Counted from the stretch's first letter, positions 9,593 to 17,104 are shown. The stretch is 64,000 bases of DNA from Microbacterium pygmaeum (GCF_900100885.1 NZ_LT629692.1:1-64000), one strand, 5' to 3'. Numbers and translations: made by a program. The notes: a model not told the origin generated them from the letters alone.

Positions 9593-9801
9593 TACGGTCT
9601 GCTCTCCAACGTCGACTGGAAAGCACCGCGCCATCGAGATGCTGGCACCCACCCTACCTGCGATCTCGTAACACTCTGTTTCAAGGTCGTGACGCGGAGG
9701 GGCGAAATGAGGCCTCCTGGGTCTGGCGATAATGGTGATCCGTACTCTTCGTCGCCACCGGTCGCCGGCGAAAATCATCTCTGAAGGCTCGAGGAGTTCT
9801 C

Positions 9802-11112
9802 ATGCGTTTGTCTGTTGTTGGTTGTGGGTATTTGGGTGCGGTGCATGCGGCGGCGATGGCTTCGATTGGTCATGAGGTTGTCGGGATTGATGTTGATGCG
9901 GTGAAGGTGGCTGCGTTGGCGGAGGGTCGTGCGCCGTTCTTCGAGCCTGGGTTGGGGGAGATCCTGTCGGAGGGGATCGCGTCTGGCCGGTTGTCGTTCA
10001 CGACCGATATGGCTGCTGCGAAGGGCGCGGCCGTGCATTTCGTGGGGGTGGGGACCCCGCAGCAGAAAGACGGGTACGCCGCCGACCTGACGTATGTGCA
10101 CGCGGCGGTCGATGCGCTGGTCCCGTTCCTGTCGCCGGGTGATGTGGTCGCGGGCAAATCGACGGTCCCGGTGGGGACCGCGGCGGATTTGACCCCCCGG
10201 GTGGCGGCGACGGGTGCGACGTTGGTGTGGAACCCGGAGTTCCTGCGGGAGGGGTGGGCGGTGCAAGACACCATCGACCCGGACCGGCTCGTGGTCGGCG
10301 TGCCCGCGGGCGACGAGGGTGCGCGGGCGGCGGACATCCTGCGGGATGTGTATCACCCGGCGGTGGGGAAGGGGACCCCGTTCCTGGTCACCGATCTGGC
10401 CACCGCGGAACTGGTCAAAGTCGCCGCCAACGCGTTCCTGGCCACGAAGATCTCGTTCATCAACGCGATGGCCGAGATCGCTGAAGTCACCGGCGCTGAT
10501 GTCACCCAGCTCGCCGACGCGATCGGCCACGACGCCCGCATCGGCCGCCGGTTCCTGGGCGCCGGGATCGGGTTCGGCGGCGGGTGCCTGCCCAAAGACA
10601 TCCGTGCGTTCTCCGCCCGCGCCGAAGAACTCGGCCGTGGCGAGTCCGTCGCGTTCCTCCGCGAGATCGACGCGATCAACATGCGCCGCCGCGACCGTGC
10701 CGTGGACCTCGTCGTCCAGTCCCTGGGCGGCACCGTCTACGGCAAACGCGTCGCCGTCCTCGGCGCCGCGTTCAAACCCCACTCCGACGACATCCGCGAC
10801 TCCCCCGCCCTCGATGTCGCCGTCCGCCTCAAAGGCCTCGGCGCCGACGTCATCGTCACCGACCCCGAAGCGATCGACAACTCCCGCCGCATCCACCCCC
10901 AACTCGACTACACCCCCCACCGCGACGACGCCATCCGCGACGCCGAAGCAGTCGTGGTCGTCACCGAATGGGACGAATACCGCAAAGACCTCACTCCCCA
11001 ACACGCCAGCACCCTCACAGCAGGGCGCATCATCATCGACGGCCGCAACTGCCTCGACGCCACCGCCTGGCGAACCGCCGGCTGGACCTACCACGGCATG
11101 GGACGCCCATAA
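9802..11112 (+). CDS. ugd: UDP-glucose 6-dehydrogenase
   Basis: A 436-residue enzyme that oxidises UDP-glucose twice with NAD+ to UDP-glucuronate. The N-terminal NAD-binding fold starts MRLSVVGCGYLGAVHA. The catalytic Cys262 lies in FGGGCLPKD, and the Lys/Asn pair KVAANAFLATKISF precedes it. ATG 9802 follows GAGGAG by 7 bases. The gene shows a striking switch in codon use: the first third is rich in G- and T-ending codons and the last half in C-ending codons, so GC skew inverts inside the gene. It sits 58 bases before galU, which makes its substrate, so the pair supplies UDP-glucuronate for the adjacent polysaccharide genes. Confidence 0.95.
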   Translation: MRLSVVGCGYLGAVHAAAMASIGHEVVGIDVDAVKVAALAEGRAPFFEPGLGEILSEGIASGRLSFTTDMAAAKGAAVHFVGVGTPQQKDGYAADLTYVHAAVDALVPFLSPGDVVAGKSTVPVGTAADLTPRVAATGATLVWNPEFLREGWAVQDTIDPDRLVVGVPAGDEGARAADILRDVYHPAVGKGTPFLVTDLATAELVKVAANAFLATKISFINAMAEIAEVTGADVTQLADAIGHDARIGRRFLGAGIGFGGGCLPKDIRAFSARAEELGRGESVAFLREIDAINMRRRDRAVDLVVQSLGGTVYGKRVAVLGAAFKPHSDDIRDSPALDVAVRLKGLGADVIVTDPEAIDNSRRIHPQLDYTPHRDDAIRDAEAVVVVTEWDEYRKDLTPQHASTLTAGRIIIDGRNCLDATAWRTAGWTYHGMGRP

Positions 11113-11158
11113 CCCCCGCATCCGCCCCCACTGAAACATCCCGTTCACGTCGTCTGGA

Positions 11159-11164
11159 TACCTT
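11159..11164 (+). promoter_or_regulatory. -10-like hexamer for leaderless galU
   Basis: TACCTT fits TANNNT and ends 6 bases before the galU ATG. No Shine-Dalgarno lies between, as expected for a leaderless transcript. No -35 match is seen. Confidence 0.45.
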
Positions 11165-11170
11165 CGAACA

Positions 11171-12064
11171 ATGACTCAACCGTCCATCAAAGCCGTCATC
11201 CCCGCTGCCGGCCTCGGGACCCGGTTCCTGCCGGCCACCAAGGCGATGCCGAAGGAGATGCTCCCCGTCGTCGACAAGCCGGCGATCCAGTACGTCGTCG
11301 AGGAGGCGGTCGCAGCCGGCATCGATGACGTCCTCGTGATCATCGGACGCAACAAGAACGCGCTCGCGAACCACTTCGACCGGGTGACCGAGCTCGAGCA
11401 CACGCTCGAGCAGAAGGGCGACCACGGCAAGCTCGCGCGCGTCATGGAGGCCAGCTCCCTCGCCGACGTGCACTTCGTGCGCCAGGGCGACCCGAAAGGG
11501 CTGGGTCACGCGGTGCTCCGTGCGCGCAAGCACGTCGGCCACGAGACCTTCGCCGTGATGCTGGGGGATGACCTGATCGATGCGCGCGACCCGCTGCTGT
11601 CCCGGATGATCGAGGTCTCGCTCGCGCAGTCGGCGACGGTCGTCGCGCTGATGGAGGTCGACCCGTCGCAGATCCACCTGTACGGCTGCGCCGACGTGGA
11701 TACCACCGCGGACAGCGACGTCGTCAGGATCAAGGCGCTCGTCGAGAAGCCGAAGGCCGAGGACGCCCCGAGTAACCTGGCGATCATCGGACGCTACGTG
11801 CTCAAGCCCGAGATCTTCGACGTGCTCGAGCACACCGAGCCCGGCAAGGGTGGCGAGATCCAGCTGACCGACGCGCTGGAGGAGCTCGCCGAGGACGAAA
11901 GCATCGCGGGTCCGGTGCTCGGGGTGATCTTCTCGGGCCGCCGTTACGACACCGGCGACCGGCTGGAGTACCTGAAGTCGAGCCTGCTGCTGGCGCTCGA
12001 TCGCGACGACCTCGGGCCGGCGCTGACATCCTGGCTGAAGGAACTCACTCCCACACTGGACTGA
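11171..12064 (+). CDS. galU: UTP-glucose-1-phosphate uridylyltransferase
   Basis: A 297-residue nucleotidyltransferase that makes UDP-glucose from UTP and glucose-1-phosphate. It has the signature loop AAGLGTRFLPATKAMPKEML, the uridine-binding DKPAIQYVVEEA and the metal/sugar segment VMLGDDLID. Length is normal for GalU. The start lacks a Shine-Dalgarno and is preceded by a -10-like hexamer, suggesting leaderless expression. It lies directly downstream of ugd, in the same direction. A hairpin terminator candidate follows at 12198-12230. Confidence 0.96.
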   Translation: MTQPSIKAVIPAAGLGTRFLPATKAMPKEMLPVVDKPAIQYVVEEAVAAGIDDVLVIIGRNKNALANHFDRVTELEHTLEQKGDHGKLARVMEASSLADVHFVRQGDPKGLGHAVLRARKHVGHETFAVMLGDDLIDARDPLLSRMIEVSLAQSATVVALMEVDPSQIHLYGCADVDTTADSDVVRIKALVEKPKAEDAPSNLAIIGRYVLKPEIFDVLEHTEPGKGGEIQLTDALEELAEDESIAGPVLGVIFSGRRYDTGDRLEYLKSSLLLALDRDDLGPALTSWLKELTPTLD

Positions 12065-12197
12065 GGTCCTGTTTGTCCCCCAAAGTTCCGACATACAAGG
12101 CTCAGGCGACCGCTTAGCCTTATATCGAGGGTTCCCCCAGACCCCTCAATTTGCCCGTCGCGTGGCTCATTCGGGTTGAGCATACACACGATGGAAG

Positions 12198-12230
12198 AGC
12201 GGCCCACGGTTCCCCAGACCGCGGGCCGCT
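12198..12230 (+). terminator. Hairpin downstream of galU
   Basis: Arms 12198-12210 and 12218-12230 pair over 13 positions with one mismatch around a 7-base loop, followed by TCACTTTCC. It is 134 bases past the galU stop and just ahead of the CT-rich array. Confidence 0.6.
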
Positions 12231-12240
12231 TCACTTTCCA

Positions 12241-12490
12241 CCGCTTCTCTGCGCGCTTCTCTGCTTCTCTGTGTCTCTGCGCGTTTCTCTGCTTCTCTGT
12301 GCGGTTCTCTGCTTCTCTGCGCGGTTCTCTGCTTCTCTGTGTCTCTGCGCGCTTCTCTGCTTCTCTGTTTCTCTGCGCGCTTCTCTGCTTCTCTGTGTCT
12401 CTGCGCGTTTCTCTGCTTCTCTGCGCGCTTCTCTGCTTCTCTGTGTCTCTGCGCGTTTCTCTGCTTCTCTGCGCGCTTCTCCGCTCCTCT
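12241..12490. repeat. CT-rich tandem repeat array
   Basis: About 250 bases are built from TTCTCTGC-type units with interspersed GCGCG. A higher-order unit of 48 bases recurs (12375 and 12423, and again in part from 12251). One strand is almost free of A, the other of T. Probably non-coding. Confidence 0.85.
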
Positions 12491-12771
12491 TCGCATTCTC
12501 AGCAAACCTGAATGCTGTTTGGTTTGCGCCCGCCGGGGGCGTCCCGTTAGCGTGAGATCAGCCCGTGTCGCGCTCGCCCCTCGCCAGCGCGAAATTGCCG
12601 CCGAACAGCCCCGAACTGTGAGGCACGGGCGAGGTCTCCTCGGCAGCCCTGTCCCCGCATCGTTGCCGAGGAGACCCACCTTCCGCGCTGCGCGGGCTGT
12701 GCCGGCCGCGGCGGGGTGCGCCTGCCGCGGCGCGCGGCGCAGCCGTGCCGCTGCGCGACGTTCGGCCCGGT

Positions 12772-12886
12772 CGTGCCGCGACGTTCGGGCCGGCCGTGCC
12801 GCGACGTTCGGGCCGGTCGTGCCGCGACGTTCGGGCCGGTCGTGCCGCGACGTTTGGGGCGGTCGTGCCGCGACGTTGGGCTGCGG
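12772..12886. repeat. 23-bp tandem repeat, about five copies
   Basis: Units beginning CGTGCCGCGACGTTCGGG start at 12772, 12795, 12818, 12841 and 12864. The first three are nearly identical and the last two are degenerate. The period is not a multiple of three. Confidence 0.85.
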
Positions 12887-13129
12887 TGCGACGTTCCAGT
12901 ACGTCCCAGTTCCGCGTCTGCCGTGCCCACCGCACTTCCGCCATCCCCGTCTCCGCGGCACCTCCGCCATCCCCCGTTTCCGCGGCACCGAAATGCGGTG
13001 ATGCGCGAAATTGAGGAGCATCCAGGCTGTATCACTCCTCATTTCCGGCCCCGCCCTCATTTCTGGGCGCGGATGAGCTCACGGCCCCGTGTTGGGGAGC
13101 ACCGAAACCGCCTCCCGCCCTCATTTCGA

Positions 13130-13310
13130 AGCGCACCAGGCGCATCCCGTCCTCACTGAGCGGTGCGCCGAGGCGCACCTCGTCCTCACTTCGGGGTGCG
13201 CCGAGGCGCACCCCGTCCTCACTGAGCGGTGCGCCGAGGCGCACCTCGTCCTCACTGAGCAGTGCGCCGAGGCGCACCCCGTCCGCATCTCCGGGCACGC
13301 CGAGGCGCGT
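13130..13310. repeat. 33-bp tandem repeat with an internal palindrome
   Basis: Each unit contains GTGCGCCGAGGCGCAC, an inverted repeat with 7-bp arms. Units start at 13163, 13196, 13229 and 13262, with degenerate copies before and at 13295. The spacers alternate between CTCGTCCTCACT and CCCGTCCTCACT forms. Confidence 0.88.
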
Positions 13311-13357
13311 CCCGCCCTCATCTCGGAGCCGACGCCCCGCGCGGGCGCGCGTCGGGG

Positions 13358-13591
13358 TCAGCCCCAGTGAATCGCAGGCCCGTCGAGGTCGATCGGCCTC
13401 GCCGTCTGCCCCCGGTCATCGGTGACCGTAGAACCGCAGGAACGGCAGGCATAGCCGTCTGCGGTGTCGTGCATCACGGTGCCGCATGTCGGGCAGGCCG
13501 GCTGCTCGACGGCGTCGAGGTCGTCGGGCATGCTGCGGTGCGGTGGCGCAGGGAACGCAGCAGCATCGCCGTCATCGGGTGTCACGGCCAT
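13358..13591 (-). CDS. Small zinc-ribbon protein
   Basis: A 77-residue protein with two CxxC knuckles (CPTCG then CRSCG, 13 residues between), the pattern of a zinc ribbon. The rest is acidic and proline-rich. Function unknown; such proteins may bind nucleic acid or act as partners in complexes. The ATG has no Shine-Dalgarno but a TACCCT hexamer 6 bases upstream, so it looks leaderless. Its codon use matches the chromosome rather than the repeat arrays that flank it. Confidence 0.7.
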   Translation of the reverse strand: MAVTPDDGDAAAFPAPPHRSMPDDLDAVEQPACPTCGTVMHDTADGYACRSCGSTVTDDRGQTARPIDLDGPAIHWG

Positions 13592-13597
13592 GATCTC

Positions 13598-13603
13598 AGG
13601 GTA
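13598..13603 (-). promoter_or_regulatory. -10-like hexamer for the zinc-ribbon gene
   Basis: On the minus strand TACCCT ends 6 bases before the ATG at 13591, with no Shine-Dalgarno between. Confidence 0.4.
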
Positions 13604-13645
13604 CGCGGGGCATCCCGCACAAGGGCCGCCGGGTTCGGCGCGCCG

Positions 13646-13954
13646 TCAGCCGGTCTTACGGGAGAGTGCTTCCCAGTTGGCGTCGATGCGGTCGGGCTTG
13701 GACTTCGCGATGCGAGCGGGCAGCCGCTGACCGACCTTCGGCCACCACTTGCGCAGCGTGACGACCTCGGTGCTCACGAGTGTGGGCGGGATGCCGTCGG
13801 CCTCGGTCATCACGTCCAGCTCGCACGACAGGTAGCCGAAGCGACCCTTCGGCTCGCTGACCGAGACCACCCGGACGAATCCCTGCACGGAATCGGCGAT
13901 CGGGTCGCCCATCGCCCTCTCGAGCTGATTGGCCATGCGATCGATCTCGTCCAT
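13646..13954 (-). CDS. Conserved-looking hypothetical protein
   Basis: A 102-residue soluble protein with no recognised domain. The N-terminal half is amphipathic (DEIDRMANQLERAM), and the middle looks like a beta-rich fold ending in a basic segment (LRKWWPKVGQRLPARIAKSK). It has an ATG with TAGGCT 6 bases upstream, a leaderless arrangement shared with the neighbouring zinc-ribbon gene 54 bases downstream. No signal peptide or membrane segment. Function not assigned. Confidence 0.65.
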   Translation of the reverse strand: MDEIDRMANQLERAMGDPIADSVQGFVRVVSVSEPKGRFGYLSCELDVMTEADGIPPTLVSTEVVTLRKWWPKVGQRLPARIAKSKPDRIDANWEALSRKTG

Positions 13955-13960
13955 GGGGCG

Positions 13961-13966
13961 AGCCTA
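13961..13966 (-). promoter_or_regulatory. -10-like hexamer for the 102-residue gene
   Basis: On the minus strand TAGGCT ends 6 bases before ATG 13954; no ribosome-binding site lies between. Confidence 0.45.
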
Positions 13967-14044
13967 CGCGGCGGGTGTTTCCGACGCGGGTCGCTGTGCG
14001 CCCAGGCTTCCGATTGCCTCCTGCTTGCTCCGCCGCATCTCGTT

Positions 14045-14354
14045 CACTTGCCTCAGAACGTCGCCCCGCCGCACCCCGAACCACACCCCGAGGCAAACGA
14101 ACCCGCCAGCCGCACAGCGCGTCCACCTCACTTGCCTCAGAACGTCGCCCCACCGCACCCCGAACCACACCCCGAGGCAAACAAACCCGCCAGCCGCACA
14201 GCGCGCCCACCTCACTTGCCTCAGAACGTCGCCCCACCGCACCCCGAACCACACCCCGAGGCAACCGGACCCGCCAGCCGCACAGCGCGCCCACCTCACT
14301 TGCCTCAGAACGTCGCCCCACCGCACCCCGAACCACACCCCGAGGCAAACGAAA
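14045..14354. repeat. 84-bp tandem repeat, three full copies and a partial fourth
   Basis: Units start with CACTTGCCTCAGAACGTCGC at 14045, 14129, 14213 and 14297. Each contains a 50-base core bounded by the inverted pair TTGCCTC/GAGGCAA, then a 34-base linker ending in CGCACAGCGCG. The copies differ at only a few positions. The period is a multiple of three, which keeps long frames open on both strands; none looks like a real protein. The array fills most of the gap 13955-14443. Confidence 0.92.
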
Positions 14355-14406
14355 CCCACACACCGCAGCCGCCGGCGCACGGGCTTCGCCCGTGGCGGGT
14401 CGCCGT

Positions 14407-14436
14407 TTGACACTGCACGCGGCCCGCGGATAGCGT
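14407..14436 (+). promoter_or_regulatory. Sigma-70-type promoter for the membrane protein gene
   Basis: A perfect -35 TTGACA (14407-14412), an 18-base spacer and -10 TAGCGT (14431-14436). The ATG at 14444 follows 7 bases after the -10 box, so the transcript should start at or next to the start codon. Confidence 0.75.
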
Positions 14437-14443
14437 CCCTGAG

Positions 14444-15298
14444 ATGGCGCGCCCCGTGGAGTCTTCGACCTCGCTCCAGCGCACCTACCGCTACCTGCGC
14501 ATCAGCATCGCCGCCACGGTGGTCGCCATCTTCGTCTCGGTCGCCGTGGCCGCGGCATCCGTCGGCTGGCTCACCTCCGTGAGCGACTACTTCTACACGC
14601 CCGCGCGCAACGTCTTCGTCGGGTCGCTCATCGCCGTCTCGCTCGCACTGTTCGCCCTCTCCGGCCGCGGCCTGGAGCGTGCGCTGCTCGATGCGGCCGC
14701 CCTGTTCGCCCCGCTCATCGCCGTTGTGCCGACCACACTCGCGCCCGGCACGATCCCCGGCGTGGGTCTGCCGTGCCAATACCGCTGCTTCCCTCCGGAA
14801 TTCGAACCGGATGCCGAGAACGGCGTGATCACCTATGTCATCGTCGGCGGTGTCGCGGTCCTGGTCGCGCTCGCGCTCGTGGCCCTGCAGCAGTCCTCGT
14901 TCCGCTCGGTGGCGTTCTCGCTCGGCCTGGCGGTCGCCGTACTCGCCGCGGTCGGGCTCACCTGGCTGTTCGCTCGCGACGCCTTCCTCCAGCAGGGTCA
15001 CTTCGTCGCCACGGTCGCCTTCTTCGCCCTGTTCGCGGCGGTCGCCGTGCTCAATGCCTTTCCTCGGGGCGATGCGGCGCCGCCCCCGCAGGCGATCCGC
15101 GCCTGGTACATCGCCATCGCGGCCCTGCTGGCGCTCGTGCTGGTCGTCTACGTGGCGCTCGGGGTCCTGGGCATCGTCACGCGGTCGGGCGTTCCGGTCG
15201 TGCTCCTGGTCGAAGCCGCCGCGCTGTGCCTGTTCTGCGCCTTCTGGGTCGTGCAGTGCATCGAGAAGTGGAACGAGGGCGATCCCGGCATCCGGTGA
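14444..15298 (+). CDS. Eight-helix membrane protein of unknown function
   Basis: A 284-residue protein with about eight hydrophobic helices (residues 19-41, 58-73, 80-98, 128-147, 156-175, 186-204, 217-240, 245-265). Between helices three and four lies an outside loop with two cysteines (GLPCQYRCFPPEF) that may form a disulfide. No family is recognised. It is probably expressed as a leaderless mRNA from the strong promoter at 14407-14436. A hairpin at 15474-15503 separates it from lepB, so the two are likely separate units. Confidence 0.8.
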   Translation: MARPVESSTSLQRTYRYLRISIAATVVAIFVSVAVAAASVGWLTSVSDYFYTPARNVFVGSLIAVSLALFALSGRGLERALLDAAALFAPLIAVVPTTLAPGTIPGVGLPCQYRCFPPEFEPDAENGVITYVIVGGVAVLVALALVALQQSSFRSVAFSLGLAVAVLAAVGLTWLFARDAFLQQGHFVATVAFFALFAAVAVLNAFPRGDAAPPPQAIRAWYIAIAALLALVLVVYVALGVLGIVTRSGVPVVLLVEAAALCLFCAFWVVQCIEKWNEGDPGIR

Positions 15299-15473
15299 TC
15301 GACCCGGACGCACTCCCCGACGAACCCCTCCCGCGAAGCTCAGGTTTGCCTTGGGATTGTGTGAAGTGCTCGATTCCGTCGCATGGAGTTCGCTAGCGTG
15401 AGGACGTCGACGACGCGTGGGGCGCCGTCGGCGCAAGTCGCGGTCCGCACCCGAATCGGAACGCGCATGGCGT

Positions 15474-15503
15474 CGTCGTGGGGCCTTTCGAGGCCCCACG
15501 ACG
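15474..15503 (+). terminator. Perfect 13-bp hairpin with TTCG loop
   Basis: Arms 15474-15486 and 15491-15503 pair perfectly around the tetraloop TTCG. No T-run follows, which is common in high-GC organisms. It would end transcription of the upstream membrane gene, and it also overlaps a spurious ATG at 15478 that could be mistaken for the lepB start. Confidence 0.75.
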
Positions 15504-15516
15504 CGCACCGCCCCGG

Positions 15517-15522
15517 TACGTT
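15517..15522 (+). promoter_or_regulatory. -10-like hexamer for leaderless lepB
   Basis: TACGTT ends 6 bases before GTG 15529. It supports that start over the ATG at 15478, which lies inside a hairpin. Confidence 0.45.
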
Positions 15523-15528
15523 AGGGCA

Positions 15529-16248
15529 GTGAGCTCAGTGGTCGCCCCGACGCCCAAGCCGACCCGACAGCAGTGGTGGCGACGGGTGATCGGCAATCCC
15601 TGGTTCCACCTCATTGCGGCGTTCGTCGTGGCGGGCCTCGTCCTCTCGTTCGTGGCCAAGCCCTACTGGGTGCCCTCCGGGTCGATGGAGAACACCCTCC
15701 AGCCGGGCGACCGCATCCTGGTGAACCGCCTCGCCTTCGTCGGCTCCTCGCCCGCGACCGGTGACGTCATCGTGTTCGACGCCGATGCCAAGTGGGACGC
15801 GACCCCGCCGCCGGAGACCGACCTGTTCGGCTCGGTCGTCGGCTGGATCGGTCAGCTCACCGGCTTCGGGCCCTCCGGCCCGCACACCCTCATCAAGCGG
15901 GTGATCGGCGGGCCGGGTCAGCGCGTCGAGTGCTGCACCGACACCGGGGCGGTCACCGTCGACGGCACGCCGCTGACCGAGCCGTACGTGTGGAACGACT
16001 TCGAGTTCACGCCAGACATCCTGGACTGCGATTCGGCGATCCGCTCACCGCGCTGCTTCGACGAGGTCACGGTGCCTGCCGATTCCTACCTGATGCTCGG
16101 CGACAACCGGGCGAATTCGGCCGACTCCGCCGTGCGCTGCCGGACGGATGACGCCGCGGAGGACTGCTGGCGGTGGGCGACCGGCGAGGGAGTCGTCGGC
16201 AAGGCCGTCGTCATCCTCTGGCCGATCGGGCGGTGGAGCGGGCTCTGA
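15529..16248 (+). CDS. lepB: Signal peptidase I
   Basis: A 239-residue membrane serine peptidase that removes signal peptides from exported proteins. One N-terminal helix (about 25-44) is followed by box B PSGSMENTL with nucleophile Ser52, box D HTLIKRVIGGPG with general base Lys123, and box E LMLGDNRANSADS. An insert with paired cysteines (VECCTD, ILDC, SPRC, EDC) lies between boxes D and E. GTG 15529 is preferred because of the -10-like hexamer 6 bases upstream; a frame open to 15478 starts inside a hairpin. Confidence 0.93.
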   Translation: MSSVVAPTPKPTRQQWWRRVIGNPWFHLIAAFVVAGLVLSFVAKPYWVPSGSMENTLQPGDRILVNRLAFVGSSPATGDVIVFDADAKWDATPPPETDLFGSVVGWIGQLTGFGPSGPHTLIKRVIGGPGQRVECCTDTGAVTVDGTPLTEPYVWNDFEFTPDILDCDSAIRSPRCFDEVTVPADSYLMLGDNRANSADSAVRCRTDDAAEDCWRWATGEGVVGKAVVILWPIGRWSGL

Positions 16249-16255
16249 CCTGCGG

Positions 16256-16951
16256 CTACGCGGCCGGGGCGATCGCGATCGGCACCGTCTGGTAGACGGT
16301 CTGCTGCGTGAACGCACCGCCGGCGGCAGCACCCTCGACGGTGACGGTCATCGCGAACTGCAGCGTCAAGCCGTATGTGTCGGCCGGCAGTTGCGCGATC
16401 GTCGTCGACGGCACGAGCAGGCCGCCCTGGTAGCTGTTCAGGAGCAGGCCCTGATCGGAGCGCAGCGTGTCGGTCGGCACCAGCGTCCGCGGGTCCGCGG
16501 TGAACTGGAACGGCTGCGAGACCTGCCCAGAGGTCTGCGAGGTCTGCGACGTGATCGAGATCGCCGAGATGTACACGCGCCGCTTCTGCTCGAGGACGGC
16601 CTTCTCGTCCACCCGGTGGTCGTACACGTTGACGGCGAACCCGAAGCTCTTCGGGTTGTCGGGCGTCCACTCCAGGGTCCGCTTGGGCTCGTCCGCCCAG
16701 AGCTCGAGGCGCACCTCGAGCTGGTCGGCGACCTCGGAGGTCAGCGTCTGCGAGCCGTCGTAGGTGAAGACCGAATCGAAGGCGATCGACGCCGTCGGAG
16801 TCGGCGTCGGGGTCGGCGTCGCCGCGCCTGCCGCGGGCGAAGATGCGCAGCCCGCGAGGAGGGAGCCGGCGAGCGCGACAGCGGCGAGGGTGGCGGTGGC
16901 GCGGCGGACGGAGGGCCGGCGCAGCGGCAGGGACAGGTGTGAGCGGGTCAT
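16256..16951 (-). CDS. Secreted lipoprotein of unknown function
   Basis: A 231-residue lipoprotein from ATG 16951. Its signal peptide has a basic start (RRPSVRRATA), a hydrophobic stretch and the lipobox LLAGC with Cys35, followed by a TPTPTPTP linker. The mature part is a beta-rich domain without a recognised family; segments such as YDGSQTLTSEVADQLEVRLEL suggest an extracytoplasmic immunoglobulin-like or DUF4352-like fold (weak inference). The frame is open further upstream to 17188, but that would overlap the histidine-kinase promoter. It is divergent from the kinase gene with 160 bases between, so the two may be related in function. Confidence 0.75.
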   Translation of the reverse strand: MTRSHLSLPLRRPSVRRATATLAAVALAGSLLAGCASSPAAGAATPTPTPTPTASIAFDSVFTYDGSQTLTSEVADQLEVRLELWADEPKRTLEWTPDNPKSFGFAVNVYDHRVDEKAVLEQKRRVYISAISITSQTSQTSGQVSQPFQFTADPRTLVPTDTLRSDQGLLLNSYQGGLLVPSTTIAQLPADTYGLTLQFAMTVTVEGAAAGGAFTQQTVYQTVPIAIAPAA

Positions 16952-17098
16952 GAGATCGTTCCGGTCGGCGGTGGACGAGGGCGGGCAGCGCGAAATCGGA
17001 TGCTGCGGTGCCAGCGTGTCCCACCGACCGCAACGAACCCCCGCACCGAACCGCAAGAGCACCGCAAGGTCTGCACACGAGATGCCCGTGGACGTCGG

Positions 17099-17104
17099 TA
17101 AGAT
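17099..17104 (+). promoter_or_regulatory. -10-like hexamer for the histidine kinase gene
   Basis: TAAGAT ends 7 bases before ATG 17112. No Shine-Dalgarno and no recognisable -35 are present. Confidence 0.45.

Larger units (their letters stand above)
12065..13357. other. Long non-coding stretch with three tandem arrays
   Basis: No convincing gene is seen over 1.3 kb. Open frames here are low-complexity translations of tandem repeats and conflict on both strands. The stretch holds a terminator-like hairpin after galU, a CT-rich array, a 23-bp array and a 33-bp palindromic array, all listed separately. Between them are further short repeats of CCGCGGCACC and an inverted pair GAAATTGAGGAG/CTCCTCATTTC near 13006-13045. 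Confidence 0.7.

Noticed and set aside
9775..11148. A 457-codon open frame antisense to ugd
   Set aside because: It exists because of the skewed codon use of ugd; its translation is Gly/Val/Asp- then Arg/His-rich and matches no fold, while ugd itself has full motifs.
12167..13060. A 297-codon minus-strand frame across the CT-rich and 23-bp arrays
   Set aside because: It reads as Glu/Lys/Gln/Arg repeats from simple-sequence DNA and has no start signal. The plus-strand frames (Leu/Cys/Phe/Ser repeats) are equally artificial.
13032..13298. An 88-codon frame with repeated SEDEVRLGA units in the 33-bp array
   Set aside because: The period is a multiple of three so any frame stays open; it has no ribosome-binding site, and the palindrome explains the conservation.
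14045..14354. The 84-bp array as a CRISPR
   Set aside because: Spacers between conserved cores are identical rather than unique, and no cas gene is present.
13964..15508. A 514-codon minus-strand frame over the 84-bp array and the 14444 gene
   Set aside because: It lies antisense to a gene with strong promoter and membrane-protein character, and its repeat part is frame-neutral.
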